Part shown: in pieces, positions 36,288-44,812 of the stretch
Layout of the letters: each line of letters starts with the position of its first letter
Numbering within the stretch: position 1 is the first letter of the stretch
Source of the DNA: DATBVX01 sp963724625
Lineage (GTDB): Bacteria; Pseudomonadota; Gammaproteobacteria; Steroidobacterales; Steroidobacteraceae
Assembly (NCBI GenBank): GCA_963724625.1
Contig: CAVRVO010000013.1
Location: 496,001-560,000 of the forward strand
DNA: 64,000 bases
Direction: 5' to 3'
Notes under the pieces: model-generated
Databases searched by the model: none
Seen by the model: the letters and a program-made list of their open reading frames with translations, nothing else
What the model was told of the DNA's origin: nothing
Program-made: the position numbers and the translations under genes

Positions 36288-36953
36288 GTGGTAGTGCGCG
36301 AAATCGCGCGTCCCGATCCCGGTGTCGTTCAGGCGCTGGGCGAATATGGCGTGGCCACCGTGCACGAGGCGCAAGGCCGAACCGGTCTGCTCGCCGCATA
36401 CATGCGGCCGATCTACGCCGGCGCTTCACTGGGCGGCACGGCCGTGACGGTACTCGTCCCGCCTGGCGATAACTGGATGATTCATGTCGCACTCGAGGTG
36501 TGCAAACCGGGCGACGTCCTGGTGGTCGCGCCGAGCTCTCCATGCTCGGACGGTTACTTCGGCGATCTGCTGGCAACATCGCTCCGGGCGCGCGGCGGCA
36601 AGGGACTCATCATGGATGCGGGCGTGCGCGACGTAGCGACGCTCACGCAGATGAAGTTTCCGGTGTGGAGCAAGGCCATCTGGGCGCAAGGCACGGTCAA
36701 GGCCAGCCTTGGCTCGGTCAATACGCCGATCATCTGTGCGGGCCAACGCGTAGAGCCAGGCGATGTCATCGTGGCCGACGATGATGGAGTTGTGGCCGTG
36801 AGCCGCACCGCAGCCACCAAAGTCGCGGAGGCTGCCCGCCAGCGCATCGCCGCCGAGGAAGAGAAGCGCAAGCGCCTCGCGGCGGGCGAGCTCGGGCTCG
36901 ACCTGTACCAGATGCGCGAGAAACTCGCCGCGCTTGGTCTCGAGTACCGCTGA
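36288..36953 (+). CDS. ligK: 4-carboxy-4-hydroxy-2-oxoadipate aldolase / oxaloacetate decarboxylase
   Basis: Class II, Mg/Mn-dependent aldolase of the RraA/HMG-aldolase family, cleaving 4-carboxy-4-hydroxy-2-oxoadipate into pyruvate and oxaloacetate as the last step of protocatechuate 4,5-cleavage. The family blocks GVATVHEAQGRTGLL, GTAVTVLVPPGDNWMIH, GKGLIMDAGVRD, VWSKAIWAQGTVK and ADDDGVVAV are present. From GTG 36288 it has 221 residues. However, the best ribosome-binding site, GAGGTGAT (36262-36269), is positioned for an ATT codon at 36276, which would add I-N-K-H and restore the length usual for the family. ligU follows 8 bp downstream. Confidence 0.9.
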   Translation: MVVREIARPDPGVVQALGEYGVATVHEAQGRTGLLAAYMRPIYAGASLGGTAVTVLVPPGDNWMIHVALEVCKPGDVLVVAPSSPCSDGYFGDLLATSLRARGGKGLIMDAGVRDVATLTQMKFPVWSKAIWAQGTVKASLGSVNTPIICAGQRVEPGDVIVADDDGVVAVSRTAATKVAEAARQRIAAEEEKRKRLAAGELGLDLYQMREKLAALGLEYR

Positions 36954-36961
36954 TCGGCGCA

Positions 36962-38062
36962 ATGTCGAAGCTTCGACAGACGGCCATTCCCTGCACGCTG
37001 ATGCGCGGCGGGACGTCGAAAGGCCCGTTCTTCCTGGCAACCGACCTGCCCGCCGACACCGCGCTGCGTGATCGTGTCTTGCTGGCAGTCATGGGCTCGC
37101 CCGATCCCCGGCAGATCGACGGTGTCGGTGGCGCGGAGCCGCTCACCAGCAAGGTCGCCATCGTGTCAAAGTCCACTCGACCCGATGTCGATGTCGATTA
37201 CCTGTTCGCCCAGGTCTCGATTGAAAAGGCTCTGGTCGACGTCAGCCCCAACTGCGGCAACATGCTCGCAGCCGTCGGGCCGTTCGCGATCGAAAAAGGG
37301 CTGGTCGCCGCGCGCGATCCCACGACGCAGGTTGCGATCTATATGGTGAACACCGGCAATCTCGCGGTCGCCACCGTGCAGACGCCCGGCGGCACCGTGC
37401 GCTATGACGGCAACACGGCGATTGCCGGTGTGCCGGGAACCGCAGCGCCGATCGAGATCGACTTTCGCGACACCGCCGGGTCTGTGTGCGAATCACTCCT
37501 GCCGACCGGAAACCCGCGCGATGTCGTGGAGGGAATCGAAGTCACGTGCATCGACAATGGCATGCCCGTGGTCGTGATTCCCGCCGCTGCACTTGGCAAG
37601 ACGGGGTACGAGTCCCCGCAGGACCTCGATGCCGACCGCGAATTCAAGCAGCGCCTCGAGCAGCTGCGCCTCGCCGTCGGTCCGCTGATGGGCCTCGGCG
37701 ACGTGCGCGACAAGGTCGTGCCGAAGATGACCTTGATCGCGCCGCCTCGCGCCGGGGGACACGTGTGCACGCGCACGTTTATTCCACACCGCTGTCACGC
37801 CGCGATTGGAGTGCTCGGTGCCGTGAGCGTTGCAACGGCTTGCGTGCTGCCCGGGTCGGTAGCGACCGGCATTGCGAAAAGGCCCACGGGGCGACCGCTC
37901 ATCTTTTCAGTCGAGCATCCGAGTGGTGAATTCACCGTCACACTGGAAATCTCGGGGGAAGGAGCCGACTTCAAGGTCGGCCGATCTGGAATACTGCGAA
38001 CTGCCCGCGCCCTGTTCGAAGGTCACGCACTCGTGCCGCATTCGATCTGGAGCGGCCCCTGA
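36962..38062 (+). CDS. ligU: 4-oxalomesaconate tautomerase
   Basis: PrpF/diaminopimelate-epimerase-fold isomerase that shifts 4-oxalomesaconate between tautomers before hydration by LigJ. Signature blocks are IPCTLMRGGTSKGPFFLATD, GSPDPRQIDGVGGAEPLTSK, DVSPNCGNMLAAVGPFAIE and the C-terminal HRCHAAIGVLGAVSVATACV. At 366 residues it matches GalD/LigU. It is 8 bp downstream of ligK and is oriented toward the convergent MFS gene, ending 9 bp from it. Confidence 0.92.
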   Translation: MSKLRQTAIPCTLMRGGTSKGPFFLATDLPADTALRDRVLLAVMGSPDPRQIDGVGGAEPLTSKVAIVSKSTRPDVDVDYLFAQVSIEKALVDVSPNCGNMLAAVGPFAIEKGLVAARDPTTQVAIYMVNTGNLAVATVQTPGGTVRYDGNTAIAGVPGTAAPIEIDFRDTAGSVCESLLPTGNPRDVVEGIEVTCIDNGMPVVVIPAAALGKTGYESPQDLDADREFKQRLEQLRLAVGPLMGLGDVRDKVVPKMTLIAPPRAGGHVCTRTFIPHRCHAAIGVLGAVSVATACVLPGSVATGIAKRPTGRPLIFSVEHPSGEFTVTLEISGEGADFKVGRSGILRTARALFEGHALVPHSIWSGP

Positions 38063-38071
38063 CCTCGAAGC

Positions 38072-39415
38072 TCAGGTCGCGGTGCGGGCCAGGTGTTCGC
38101 TGGTGGCGAGATCCTCACGCAGCGAGCGCGCACCGCGAAAATAGTGGACTGCCGCCCACACATTGACCAGCCCCACGATCACGAGTCCGTACGCGAGCGA
38201 CTGATTACCCGCCGTGGGATGCAGGTGGTCGCTGATCACTCCTACGAAGAAGGGCCCAAGCCCCAGCCCGATCAGCGTCTGGATGAAGAGCATCAGCGAG
38301 GTGGAGATCGCGCGCATGCGCAGTGTGGCGAGGGATTGTGCCATCGCGAACGAGGGCCCAAAAAAGAACGACGCCAGGATGGTCATCACGCAAAAAGAGG
38401 AGATCACGAACGACAGCTCGGAACCGAGGTAGGAGAAGAACTGAAACGGCACCATGATGAGCGTCGCATAGCCCGGCACCCACATGTACCAGCGCCGGTC
38501 ACCCTTGAGCACGCTGAGCCGGTCGGCGAGCATTCCGCCGGCAAACGTACCAATCGCACCAATGGCGGCAAACACCGCGAGCCAGGTTCCCGCCTGGCCA
38601 CTGTTCATGCCGTGCGAGCGCATCAGGAACGGCGCATTCCAGGTGCTGCCGGCGTACCAGACAAATGAATGCAAGCCGGCCGCGAGGCACAGGTGCCGGA
38701 ACGAGCGCAGACTCCAGAGATATCGAAGCACATCCGGAATGCGAGGCGCGCGCGCATCCGCGACTGACGCAGCCACTCGATCCGCATGGCCGCGTGGCGG
38801 CTCCACGATGGTGAAACGCACCAGCAGCGCCACCAGCACGCCTGGAAGCGCGACCAGGATGAAGGCCTGCCGCCATCCGTAGAGCTCGTTGAGCCATCCA
38901 CCCGCATAGCTCCCGACCATGGCGCCGAATGGAACGCCCAGGGCATAGAGGGAAAGCGCCGTCGCACGCCGTTGCAGCGAGAAATAATCTGAAATCAGTG
39001 AGTGCGAGGGCGGCGTGCCGCCCGCTTCGCCGATCGCAGTGCCGATGCGCGCCAGCAGCAACCACCAGAAGGTAGTGGCAAGGCCGCAGAACGCCGTCAT
39101 GACCGACCACATCAGCACCGCCACGCCAAGCACATTACGGCGACTGGAACGGTCGGCCCATGCCGCGATTGGGATGCCGAACGTGGCATAGAAAAGGGCG
39201 AACGCGATGCCACCCAGGAGCCCCAGCATGGTGTCGCTGGCGCCGAACTCGTGCTTGATCGACTCGACGAGGACGCCCAGGACCGAACGGTCCATGACAT
39301 TGACGACGTACCCAAGGAACAGGACGACGAGTACGTAGTTGCGGTACGCCGGCGTGAACGCTATTTCGGCAGCGCGAGCAGCGCCGGCCTGGGACCCGAT
39401 GTCTGTTTGAGCCAC
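38072..39415 (-). CDS. MFS transporter, probable organic-anion or aromatic uptake
   Basis: About 447 residues with 12 predicted membrane segments and the MFS loop motif between TM2 and TM3 (GIPIAAWADRSSRRN). The pattern (YVLVVLFLGYVVNVMDRSVL, GEAGGTPPSHSLISDYF) is that of the spinster-like MFS subgroup common in sphingomonads and Steroidobacter-type bacteria beside TonB receptors. GTG 39415 is the likeliest start, since the sequence upstream in frame is arginine-rich and unlike a transporter. It follows the TonB receptor on the same strand by about 100 bp, so the two could form an outer/inner membrane uptake route. Confidence 0.88.
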   Translation of the reverse strand: MAQTDIGSQAGAARAAEIAFTPAYRNYVLVVLFLGYVVNVMDRSVLGVLVESIKHEFGASDTMLGLLGGIAFALFYATFGIPIAAWADRSSRRNVLGVAVLMWSVMTAFCGLATTFWWLLLARIGTAIGEAGGTPPSHSLISDYFSLQRRATALSLYALGVPFGAMVGSYAGGWLNELYGWRQAFILVALPGVLVALLVRFTIVEPPRGHADRVAASVADARAPRIPDVLRYLWSLRSFRHLCLAAGLHSFVWYAGSTWNAPFLMRSHGMNSGQAGTWLAVFAAIGAIGTFAGGMLADRLSVLKGDRRWYMWVPGYATLIMVPFQFFSYLGSELSFVISSFCVMTILASFFFGPSFAMAQSLATLRMRAISTSLMLFIQTLIGLGLGPFFVGVISDHLHPTAGNQSLAYGLVIVGLVNVWAAVHYFRGARSLREDLATSEHLARTAT

Positions 39416-39516
39416 GTGCCGCCGGTCAGTGCGGCGAGAGTGCCGCGGATTCCTGCATCCTAAACGACAGCGACGCACCCATGCGCGGTGCGTCGCTTCG
39501 CGGGACTACGTGTTGG

Positions 39517-41949
39517 CTACTGGAAGTTGCGCGTGAACATGAGACCCCAGGTCCGAGGTGTGCCGGGATTGCCCTGCTCACGCCCGAAGAAGCCGACCAG
39601 GCTCAACTTGCCGTTGAAGTACTCTTCGTTGGTCAGGTTCTGGCCGTAAAGCGCCACGTTCCAGAGGTCATCGGGTGAATCCCACTGCAACCGTGCATTC
39701 AGGATCGTGTACGCGTCCTGCGGACCCTGGTTGTTGGTGGTGAAGAAGATCTCCGACTGATAGACGGCATCGATACGTGGCGTAATCGAGCCGCCCTCCG
39801 CCATTCCGAAACCGTACTGCATGCCGATGGCACCCGTGTACTTCGGCGTGCGCGGGGAATAGCACCGTTCGCCGTCGCAGCCATCGCCTTCGAACAGCAG
39901 CGTGTTGCCCTGGTTGTCGACCAGCTTGTAGTCCAGATAGCCGAAAGACCCTTCGATGCGAAGGTTTGGCACCGGCTCCGCCAGCAGTTCGAGCTCGACG
40001 CCCCAGATGTCGGCTTTGCCGGCATTGATCTCCCGGAACCAGTTTTGACCCGAGGAGTCGAGCTGCTGCGCGAACGTTTGCTGATCCTCATAGCGGGAGA
40101 CGAACACCGCACCATTCAAGCGTACGCGCCGCTGTGCGAACTCCGATTTCGCTCCGAGCTCCAGAGTCTTCAGATATTCCGGGTCGAACGGATCGGTCTG
40201 CAGTGGGTTGGCCGGGCGCGGGCTGAAGCCGCCGCCTTTGAACCCGGTCGCATACTTGAGATAGGTCATCAATTCGTCCGACCACTTGTAGTCGACCGAG
40301 ACGGTGTAGTCGGTGTTGGTCGTCGAGGTTGGCACGAATTGGTCGTCGATGATGACAGTGCCGAAGAAATTCGCCCGGTAGATGGTCGCGTCCTTCTGGT
40401 CGTCGGTATAGCGAGCGCCGAGCGTGAATGAAAGCTGGTCAGTGGCGTGGAAGGTCCCTTGCGCGAACACCGCCCAGTTCGTGGTGTCCTGCCGATCGAA
40501 CGAATCGTTCTGGTAGATGATCGTCGGGTAGAGGAAATCGAAGCCCTGGTTCGAATCGTGGGCGTCGTAGTAGAAGGCGCCGGCGGCCCAATCGAGCTTG
40601 CCGCCCGTGCCCGTCAGCTGGATCTCCTGGGTGAACTGCCGATGCTTGCTTTCGTCGTAGGTGGCGTTGTTCGGCAACGGCGTGCCATCGGAGTCGCGAC
40701 CGAAGTTGTTCCACCAGTCACGATAGGCCGTGATCGACTTGAGGCTGAGCGCGTCGCTCAGCTTCCACTCGAGGGTGGCCGACACGCCCCAGTGCTCGAG
40801 ATTGTTGATGTTCGGCACCAGGCGATGCTCCAGCGGATCATCGTAACGGCTGTAGTTTGAGTACAGGCTGTTGGTCACGAACCGATCGTCATAGCTCATA
40901 CCCGCGCCAAACACCGGAGACGCAAAGACTGCGCCCCAGAATCCGTTCAGACCATTGGTGCCGTCGATGATCGTGTACTTGTCGCCGGGACCCTTCTGCC
41001 GCTGCTCTGTGATGTCGCCGATGAGGTTGAGCTCGACGTTCTCGCTGAACAGGAATCGAAACGCGGCCCGACCCGATTGCACGTTCTCATCCTGCAACGT
41101 GTCGACCACGCAGCTCGTTCCCGGGGCCTTCATCGAGCCCAGCGCCATACCGGCAGTCCGCCCGGATACCCGCCCGGTACGCCGTACGGTCCGTCCGGGA
41201 GGCCCGGTCCGCCGGTGCCGAGCGACCCTGCTCCGTTGACGCACTCGTAGTCGAGCACCTTGAAGAAACCGTCGGCCGACTTGCTGGAGAAGGAGAAGCG
41301 CGCGAATGCCTTGTCCGGGATCAGCGAGACATCCATGAAGCCACGCGCATCGAGTCGGTTGTAGCTCCCGATCGTCAGCGCTGAGCGAACCCGTGCCGTC
41401 ACCCTGAGGCTTCTTGGAGATCAACCGAACGGTCCCGCCGACCGCGTTCTTGCCGAAGAGTGTGCCCTGTGGGCCACGCAGGATTTCGACCCGCTCCAGG
41501 TCGAGCAGATCGAAGATCGCGCCTTGCGGACGGCCGTTGTACACATCGTCCACGTAGATGGGCACGCCGGGTTCGAACGAAAGAATGTTGTCGCCGAGGC
41601 CGACGCCGCGGATGAACGCCGCCATCGTCGAGCCCCACCCTGCGCCCAGCGGCGCAATGACGGTGTTCGGCACGAACTGGTCCAGGTCCGTGACACTGTA
41701 GATTCCCCGGGCTTCGAGGTTCTCCCCAGTGAAGGCGGAAATGGCAATTGGGGTATCCTGCAGGCTCTCATTGCGGAACTGCGCCGTAACAACGACTTCC
41801 TCGAGAGCGCCGCTTTGCCCTGCACCTGCGCCTGCTGAGCGACTGCGGGAGCTGCAAGTCCCAGCGCCGCCACAAAAGGTCGTTGCGGCAACAATGTCGA
41901 TCGTTGGAATAGTGCGCTTGAATTGCCCACCGATACCGGAAATGACCAT
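39517..41949 (-). CDS. TonB-dependent receptor with four apparent frame changes
   Basis: Outer-membrane receptor: plug domain (EEVVVTAQFRNESLQDTPIA, RVEILRGPQGTLFGKNAVGG) then a 22-strand barrel ending LMFTRNFQ with the final aromatic residue. The frame stays open for 810 codons, but two parts are read out of frame. Near 41,880 an extra T moves the signal-peptide end (VAALGLAAPAVAQQAQVQG) into another frame, which returns near 41,830. Near 41,385 an extra G moves about 80 residues of barrel (TIGSYNRLDARGFMDVSLIP and beyond) to the same other frame, returning near 41,150. As written, that 80-residue stretch is arginine-rich nonsense. AAGGGGGG precedes the ATG. Substrate unknown; the setting suggests an aromatic compound. 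Confidence 0.85.
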   Translation of the reverse strand: MVISGIGGQFKRTIPTIDIVAATTFCGGAGTCSSRSRSAGAGAGQSGALEEVVVTAQFRNESLQDTPIAISAFTGENLEARGIYSVTDLDQFVPNTVIAPLGAGWGSTMAAFIRGVGLGDNILSFEPGVPIYVDDVYNGRPQGAIFDLLDLERVEILRGPQGTLFGKNAVGGTVRLISKKPQGDGTGSLSADDRELQPTRCAWLHGCLADPGQGIRALLLLQQVGRRFLQGARLRVRQRSRVARHRRTGPPGRTVRRTGRVSGRTAGMALGSMKAPGTSCVVDTLQDENVQSGRAAFRFLFSENVELNLIGDITEQRQKGPGDKYTIIDGTNGLNGFWGAVFASPVFGAGMSYDDRFVTNSLYSNYSRYDDPLEHRLVPNINNLEHWGVSATLEWKLSDALSLKSITAYRDWWNNFGRDSDGTPLPNNATYDESKHRQFTQEIQLTGTGGKLDWAAGAFYYDAHDSNQGFDFLYPTIIYQNDSFDRQDTTNWAVFAQGTFHATDQLSFTLGARYTDDQKDATIYRANFFGTVIIDDQFVPTSTTNTDYTVSVDYKWSDELMTYLKYATGFKGGGFSPRPANPLQTDPFDPEYLKTLELGAKSEFAQRRVRLNGAVFVSRYEDQQTFAQQLDSSGQNWFREINAGKADIWGVELELLAEPVPNLRIEGSFGYLDYKLVDNQGNTLLFEGDGCDGERCYSPRTPKYTGAIGMQYGFGMAEGGSITPRIDAVYQSEIFFTTNNQGPQDAYTILNARLQWDSPDDLWNVALYGQNLTNEEYFNGKLSLVGFFGREQGNPGTPRTWGLMFTRNFQ

Positions 41950-42074
41950 AGCGCCCCCCTTTGGCTAATGGATTTCAACGGCTTGATTTCATTTTCAAAA
42001 AAGACGGTAGCACTGAATAACGGACGAGAGAATCGCACAAAAGACGCGATCAGCTTTCTCGGTACGAGAACAAC

Positions 42075-42983
42075 ATCAACACACTCCTGCACATCAACGC
42101 GTTTCTGCTCGTTGCCCGAGTCGGCAGTTTCTCGGGCGCCGCGCGTGAACTCGGCGTCGCGCCTTCCGTGATCACCAAGCGAATCACGCGGCTCGAAGAG
42201 CAGGTCGGCACTGAGCTGATCGTTCGCTCCACGCGCGGCCTGACGCTCACGGCTGCCGGCGAGCAGCTGATCCCGCGCTTCATGCGGCTGGTAGCAGAAC
42301 TCGAGGAAACGATCAGCGGCTCATCCGCCCGGTCTCGCGGTGTCGAAGGGCACCTCAGGATCAAGGCTCCGACGACGGTGACGTCTCTATATCTCGGCAA
42401 AGTGTTCAGCGAATTCCAGGCGCGGAATCCCGCGGTGAGCCTCGATATCGTGTTGATGGATCGATCGGTCAATCCGCTGGAGGAAGGATTCGATCTCGTG
42501 GTGGGCGCGCGACCGGTTTCCTACCCGGGCGTCGTGGATGTGCCTCTGTGCGCATATCCCCAGGCACTGTGCTGCGCGCCGGCCTATATGCACGGCAAGC
42601 GGGAGCCCGAGCATCCCAGCGAGCTGACCGATCACAACTGCCTGACCTCGGTCCTGCTCGGCAATACCTGGTTGTTCGACAGTCCGCGAGGACCCTTGAG
42701 CGTCGAAGTGCATTCGCGGTTTCACGTCAATGACGGTCGCGTGTTGCGCGAAGCGACACGGCATGGCCTGGGGATCGCCGCGCTACCTCGTTACCTCGTA
42801 GAGGACGATCTGAAGACTGCACGCCTGCTGTCGCTGCTGGAAGAGTTTCCGCTGGCGGTGTTCTGGCTCAAGGTGCTCGTGCCAAGCGTCAAGATGAGCC
42901 GACCGGCGGTCCGCGAGCTGGTGACTTTCCTCAAGGCGAGTACCCAACCCCTCCCGCCATGGGCCACGGCGCCCGCTGACTGA
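42075..42983 (+). CDS. LysR-family transcriptional regulator, non-standard or damaged start
   Basis: About 302 residues: winged helix at the N-terminus (LLHINAFLLVARVGSFSGAA, ELGVAPSVITKRITRLEEQV) and a periplasmic-binding-like effector domain (HLRIKAPTTVTSLYLGKVF to VRELVTFLKAS). The HTH is encoded in frame upstream of the first usual start (GTG 42168, which lies inside the recognition helix), back to a stop at 42018, yet no ATG, GTG or TTG precedes the conserved part. ATC 42075 or CTG 42087 would be needed, or a base error has removed the start. It is divergent from the TonB receptor and upstream of the dehydratase, either of which may be its target. Confidence 0.85.
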   Translation: MNTLLHINAFLLVARVGSFSGAARELGVAPSVITKRITRLEEQVGTELIVRSTRGLTLTAAGEQLIPRFMRLVAELEETISGSSARSRGVEGHLRIKAPTTVTSLYLGKVFSEFQARNPAVSLDIVLMDRSVNPLEEGFDLVVGARPVSYPGVVDVPLCAYPQALCCAPAYMHGKREPEHPSELTDHNCLTSVLLGNTWLFDSPRGPLSVEVHSRFHVNDGRVLREATRHGLGIAALPRYLVEDDLKTARLLSLLEEFPLAVFWLKVLVPSVKMSRPAVRELVTFLKASTQPLPPWATAPAD

Positions 42984-43083
42984 GTCCATTTTTCGTGAAA
43001 ACAGAACGCTGATCGCGCCGGATGGCGTGTTCTATCGCTCCCCGGCCGACGCTAACATTCCCGTCGACCCGTCGAACACCACG

Positions 43084-44775
43084 ATGAAGAAAGCACTGCG
43101 CAGCAACTACGAACCTGGCTCGCCTCGCGAGGCGGTGCGACGTGCACAGTGGAAAGCGCTCGGGCTCTCCGATGCGGACATGCAAAAGCCCAAGATCGCT
43201 GTGGTGAACAGCTCCTCGGAGCTGGCGATCTGCTTCAGCCACCTGGATGGCATCGCCACGGTCGTCAAGGAGGCGATTCGCGCCGCGGGTGGTCTGCCGT
43301 TCGAGATTCGCACCGCGGCTCCGAGTGACTTCATCATCGGTGCGGGCTGCAGCGGCGGCTACATTCTCGCGTCGCGGGATCTGATCGTGAATGACATGGA
43401 GATCGCGGTCGAGGGGGCGCAGCTCGATGGCATGATCTGCCTTTCGTCCTGCGACAAAACCCCGCCCGCTCATCTCATGGCTGCGGGGCGGTTCAATATC
43501 CCGACCATCCTGGTCGTGTGCGGCTACCAGCCGAGCGGTGAATTTCAGGGTAAGCACGTCGACATCGAGGATGTCTTCCTGGGCTCGGTGCAGACCGCGT
43601 TCGGAAAACTCTCGCGTCAGCAGCTGCGTGACATGAGCGATCATGCGATCCGCGGGCCCGGCGTGTGCTCTGGCATGGCAACCGCAAATTCGATGCACGT
43701 AGTCTGCGAGGCGCTCGGCATGAGCCTGCCCGGCAGCGCGCCGGTGCTTGCCAACAGCCCGAAGATGTTCGACAACGCGCGCCGCTCGGGCACACGCATC
43801 GTCGAGATGGTGCTCGAAGATCTCAAGCCACGGGACATCCTCACCCCGGGCGCATTTCACAATGCGGTGGCCGCTGTGCTCAGCGTCAGCGGCTCGATCA
43901 ACTGCATCAAGCATCTTCAGGCCACGGCCGTCGAAGCTGGAGTCGATCTCGACGTGTTCCAGATGTTCAACGACCTCGGGACCGAGATTCCGGTACTCAG
44001 CGCCGTGCGCCCAAACGGTCCCGATTCGATCGAAGCCTTCGAGGCGGCCGGCGGTGCTCGAGCGCTGATGAAGCAGCTCGAAGAAAAACTCGACACGGGC
44101 GTGATGACAGTGACCGGGCGTAGCGTCGCGGAGAATCTCGCCGGCGCCATTGTGGGCAACCCGGAAGTCATTCGCCCGCCTGCCCGCGCCTTCTCCAATG
44201 AAGCCCCGATCGTGATCCTGCGCGGCTCACTCGCGCCCGAGAGCGCGATCGTGAAGCTCGGAGTGCGCGACGGCAGTCGCACGTCCCGCTTTTCAGGGCC
44301 CGCTATCGTCTATGACGATGGCAATCAGGCGATGCGTGCGATCGAAAGCGGCGCCGTGCGTTCCGGACACGTGCTCGTGGTGCGCGGCATGGGACCCAAG
44401 GGTGGCCCTGGCATGGCCGGGCCCGCTTCGATGGTCGTTTTCGCACTCGACTCCGCTGGTCTACAGAACGAGGTGGCGTTCGTCTCCGACGGCCAGCTTT
44501 CCGGTCTCTGCAACAAGGGGCTCACGATCGCCGAAGTTTCGCCGGAGTCGGCCGTCGGTGGGCCTATCTCGCTGGTGCAGAATGGCGATCGCATCAGCAT
44601 CGATGTCGACCGGCACAGCCTGGAGCTCGAAGTACCCGCGGCGGAACTCGCTGAGCGACGTGCGAAACTTGGCGAACCAGTGTTGCCGAAGGCGCGTGGT
44701 TACCTTTCCATCTACCAACGCACCGTTCAACCGATGTCCACCGGCGCGGTCCTCGTAACGCGCGACACCGACTGA
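43084..44775 (+). CDS. IlvD/Edd-family dehydratase (sugar-acid or dihydroxy-acid dehydratase)
   Basis: Iron-sulfur dehydratase of about 563 residues. Cluster-ligand regions are GAGCSGGY, CLSSCDKTPPAHLMAAGR and GPGVCSGMATANSMHVVCEA; the C-terminal domain has VLVVRGMGPKGGPGMAGPAS and FVSDGQLSGLCNKGLTIAEV. It differs from housekeeping IlvD (for example CSSCDKTPP instead of the IlvD sequence), placing it among catabolic paralogues such as sugar-acid dehydratases. ATG 43084 is chosen because the family typically starts with MK..LRSNYEPG; an in-frame ATG lies 57 bp upstream. It precedes a FAD oxidoreductase in the same direction, separated by 37 bp. The substrate is unknown. Confidence 0.85.
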   Translation: MKKALRSNYEPGSPREAVRRAQWKALGLSDADMQKPKIAVVNSSSELAICFSHLDGIATVVKEAIRAAGGLPFEIRTAAPSDFIIGAGCSGGYILASRDLIVNDMEIAVEGAQLDGMICLSSCDKTPPAHLMAAGRFNIPTILVVCGYQPSGEFQGKHVDIEDVFLGSVQTAFGKLSRQQLRDMSDHAIRGPGVCSGMATANSMHVVCEALGMSLPGSAPVLANSPKMFDNARRSGTRIVEMVLEDLKPRDILTPGAFHNAVAAVLSVSGSINCIKHLQATAVEAGVDLDVFQMFNDLGTEIPVLSAVRPNGPDSIEAFEAAGGARALMKQLEEKLDTGVMTVTGRSVAENLAGAIVGNPEVIRPPARAFSNEAPIVILRGSLAPESAIVKLGVRDGSRTSRFSGPAIVYDDGNQAMRAIESGAVRSGHVLVVRGMGPKGGPGMAGPASMVVFALDSAGLQNEVAFVSDGQLSGLCNKGLTIAEVSPESAVGGPISLVQNGDRISIDVDRHSLELEVPAAELAERRAKLGEPVLPKARGYLSIYQRTVQPMSTGAVLVTRDTD

Positions 44776-44812
44776 TCGGCTACGACCTCTAACAGCGCAG
44801 CTGACTTTCCTC

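Noticed and set aside
41421..42092. A separate small gene overlapping the 5' part of the TonB receptor
   Set aside because: Its only meaningful part is the receptor's own signal-peptide end in another frame, so it is explained by a frameshift.
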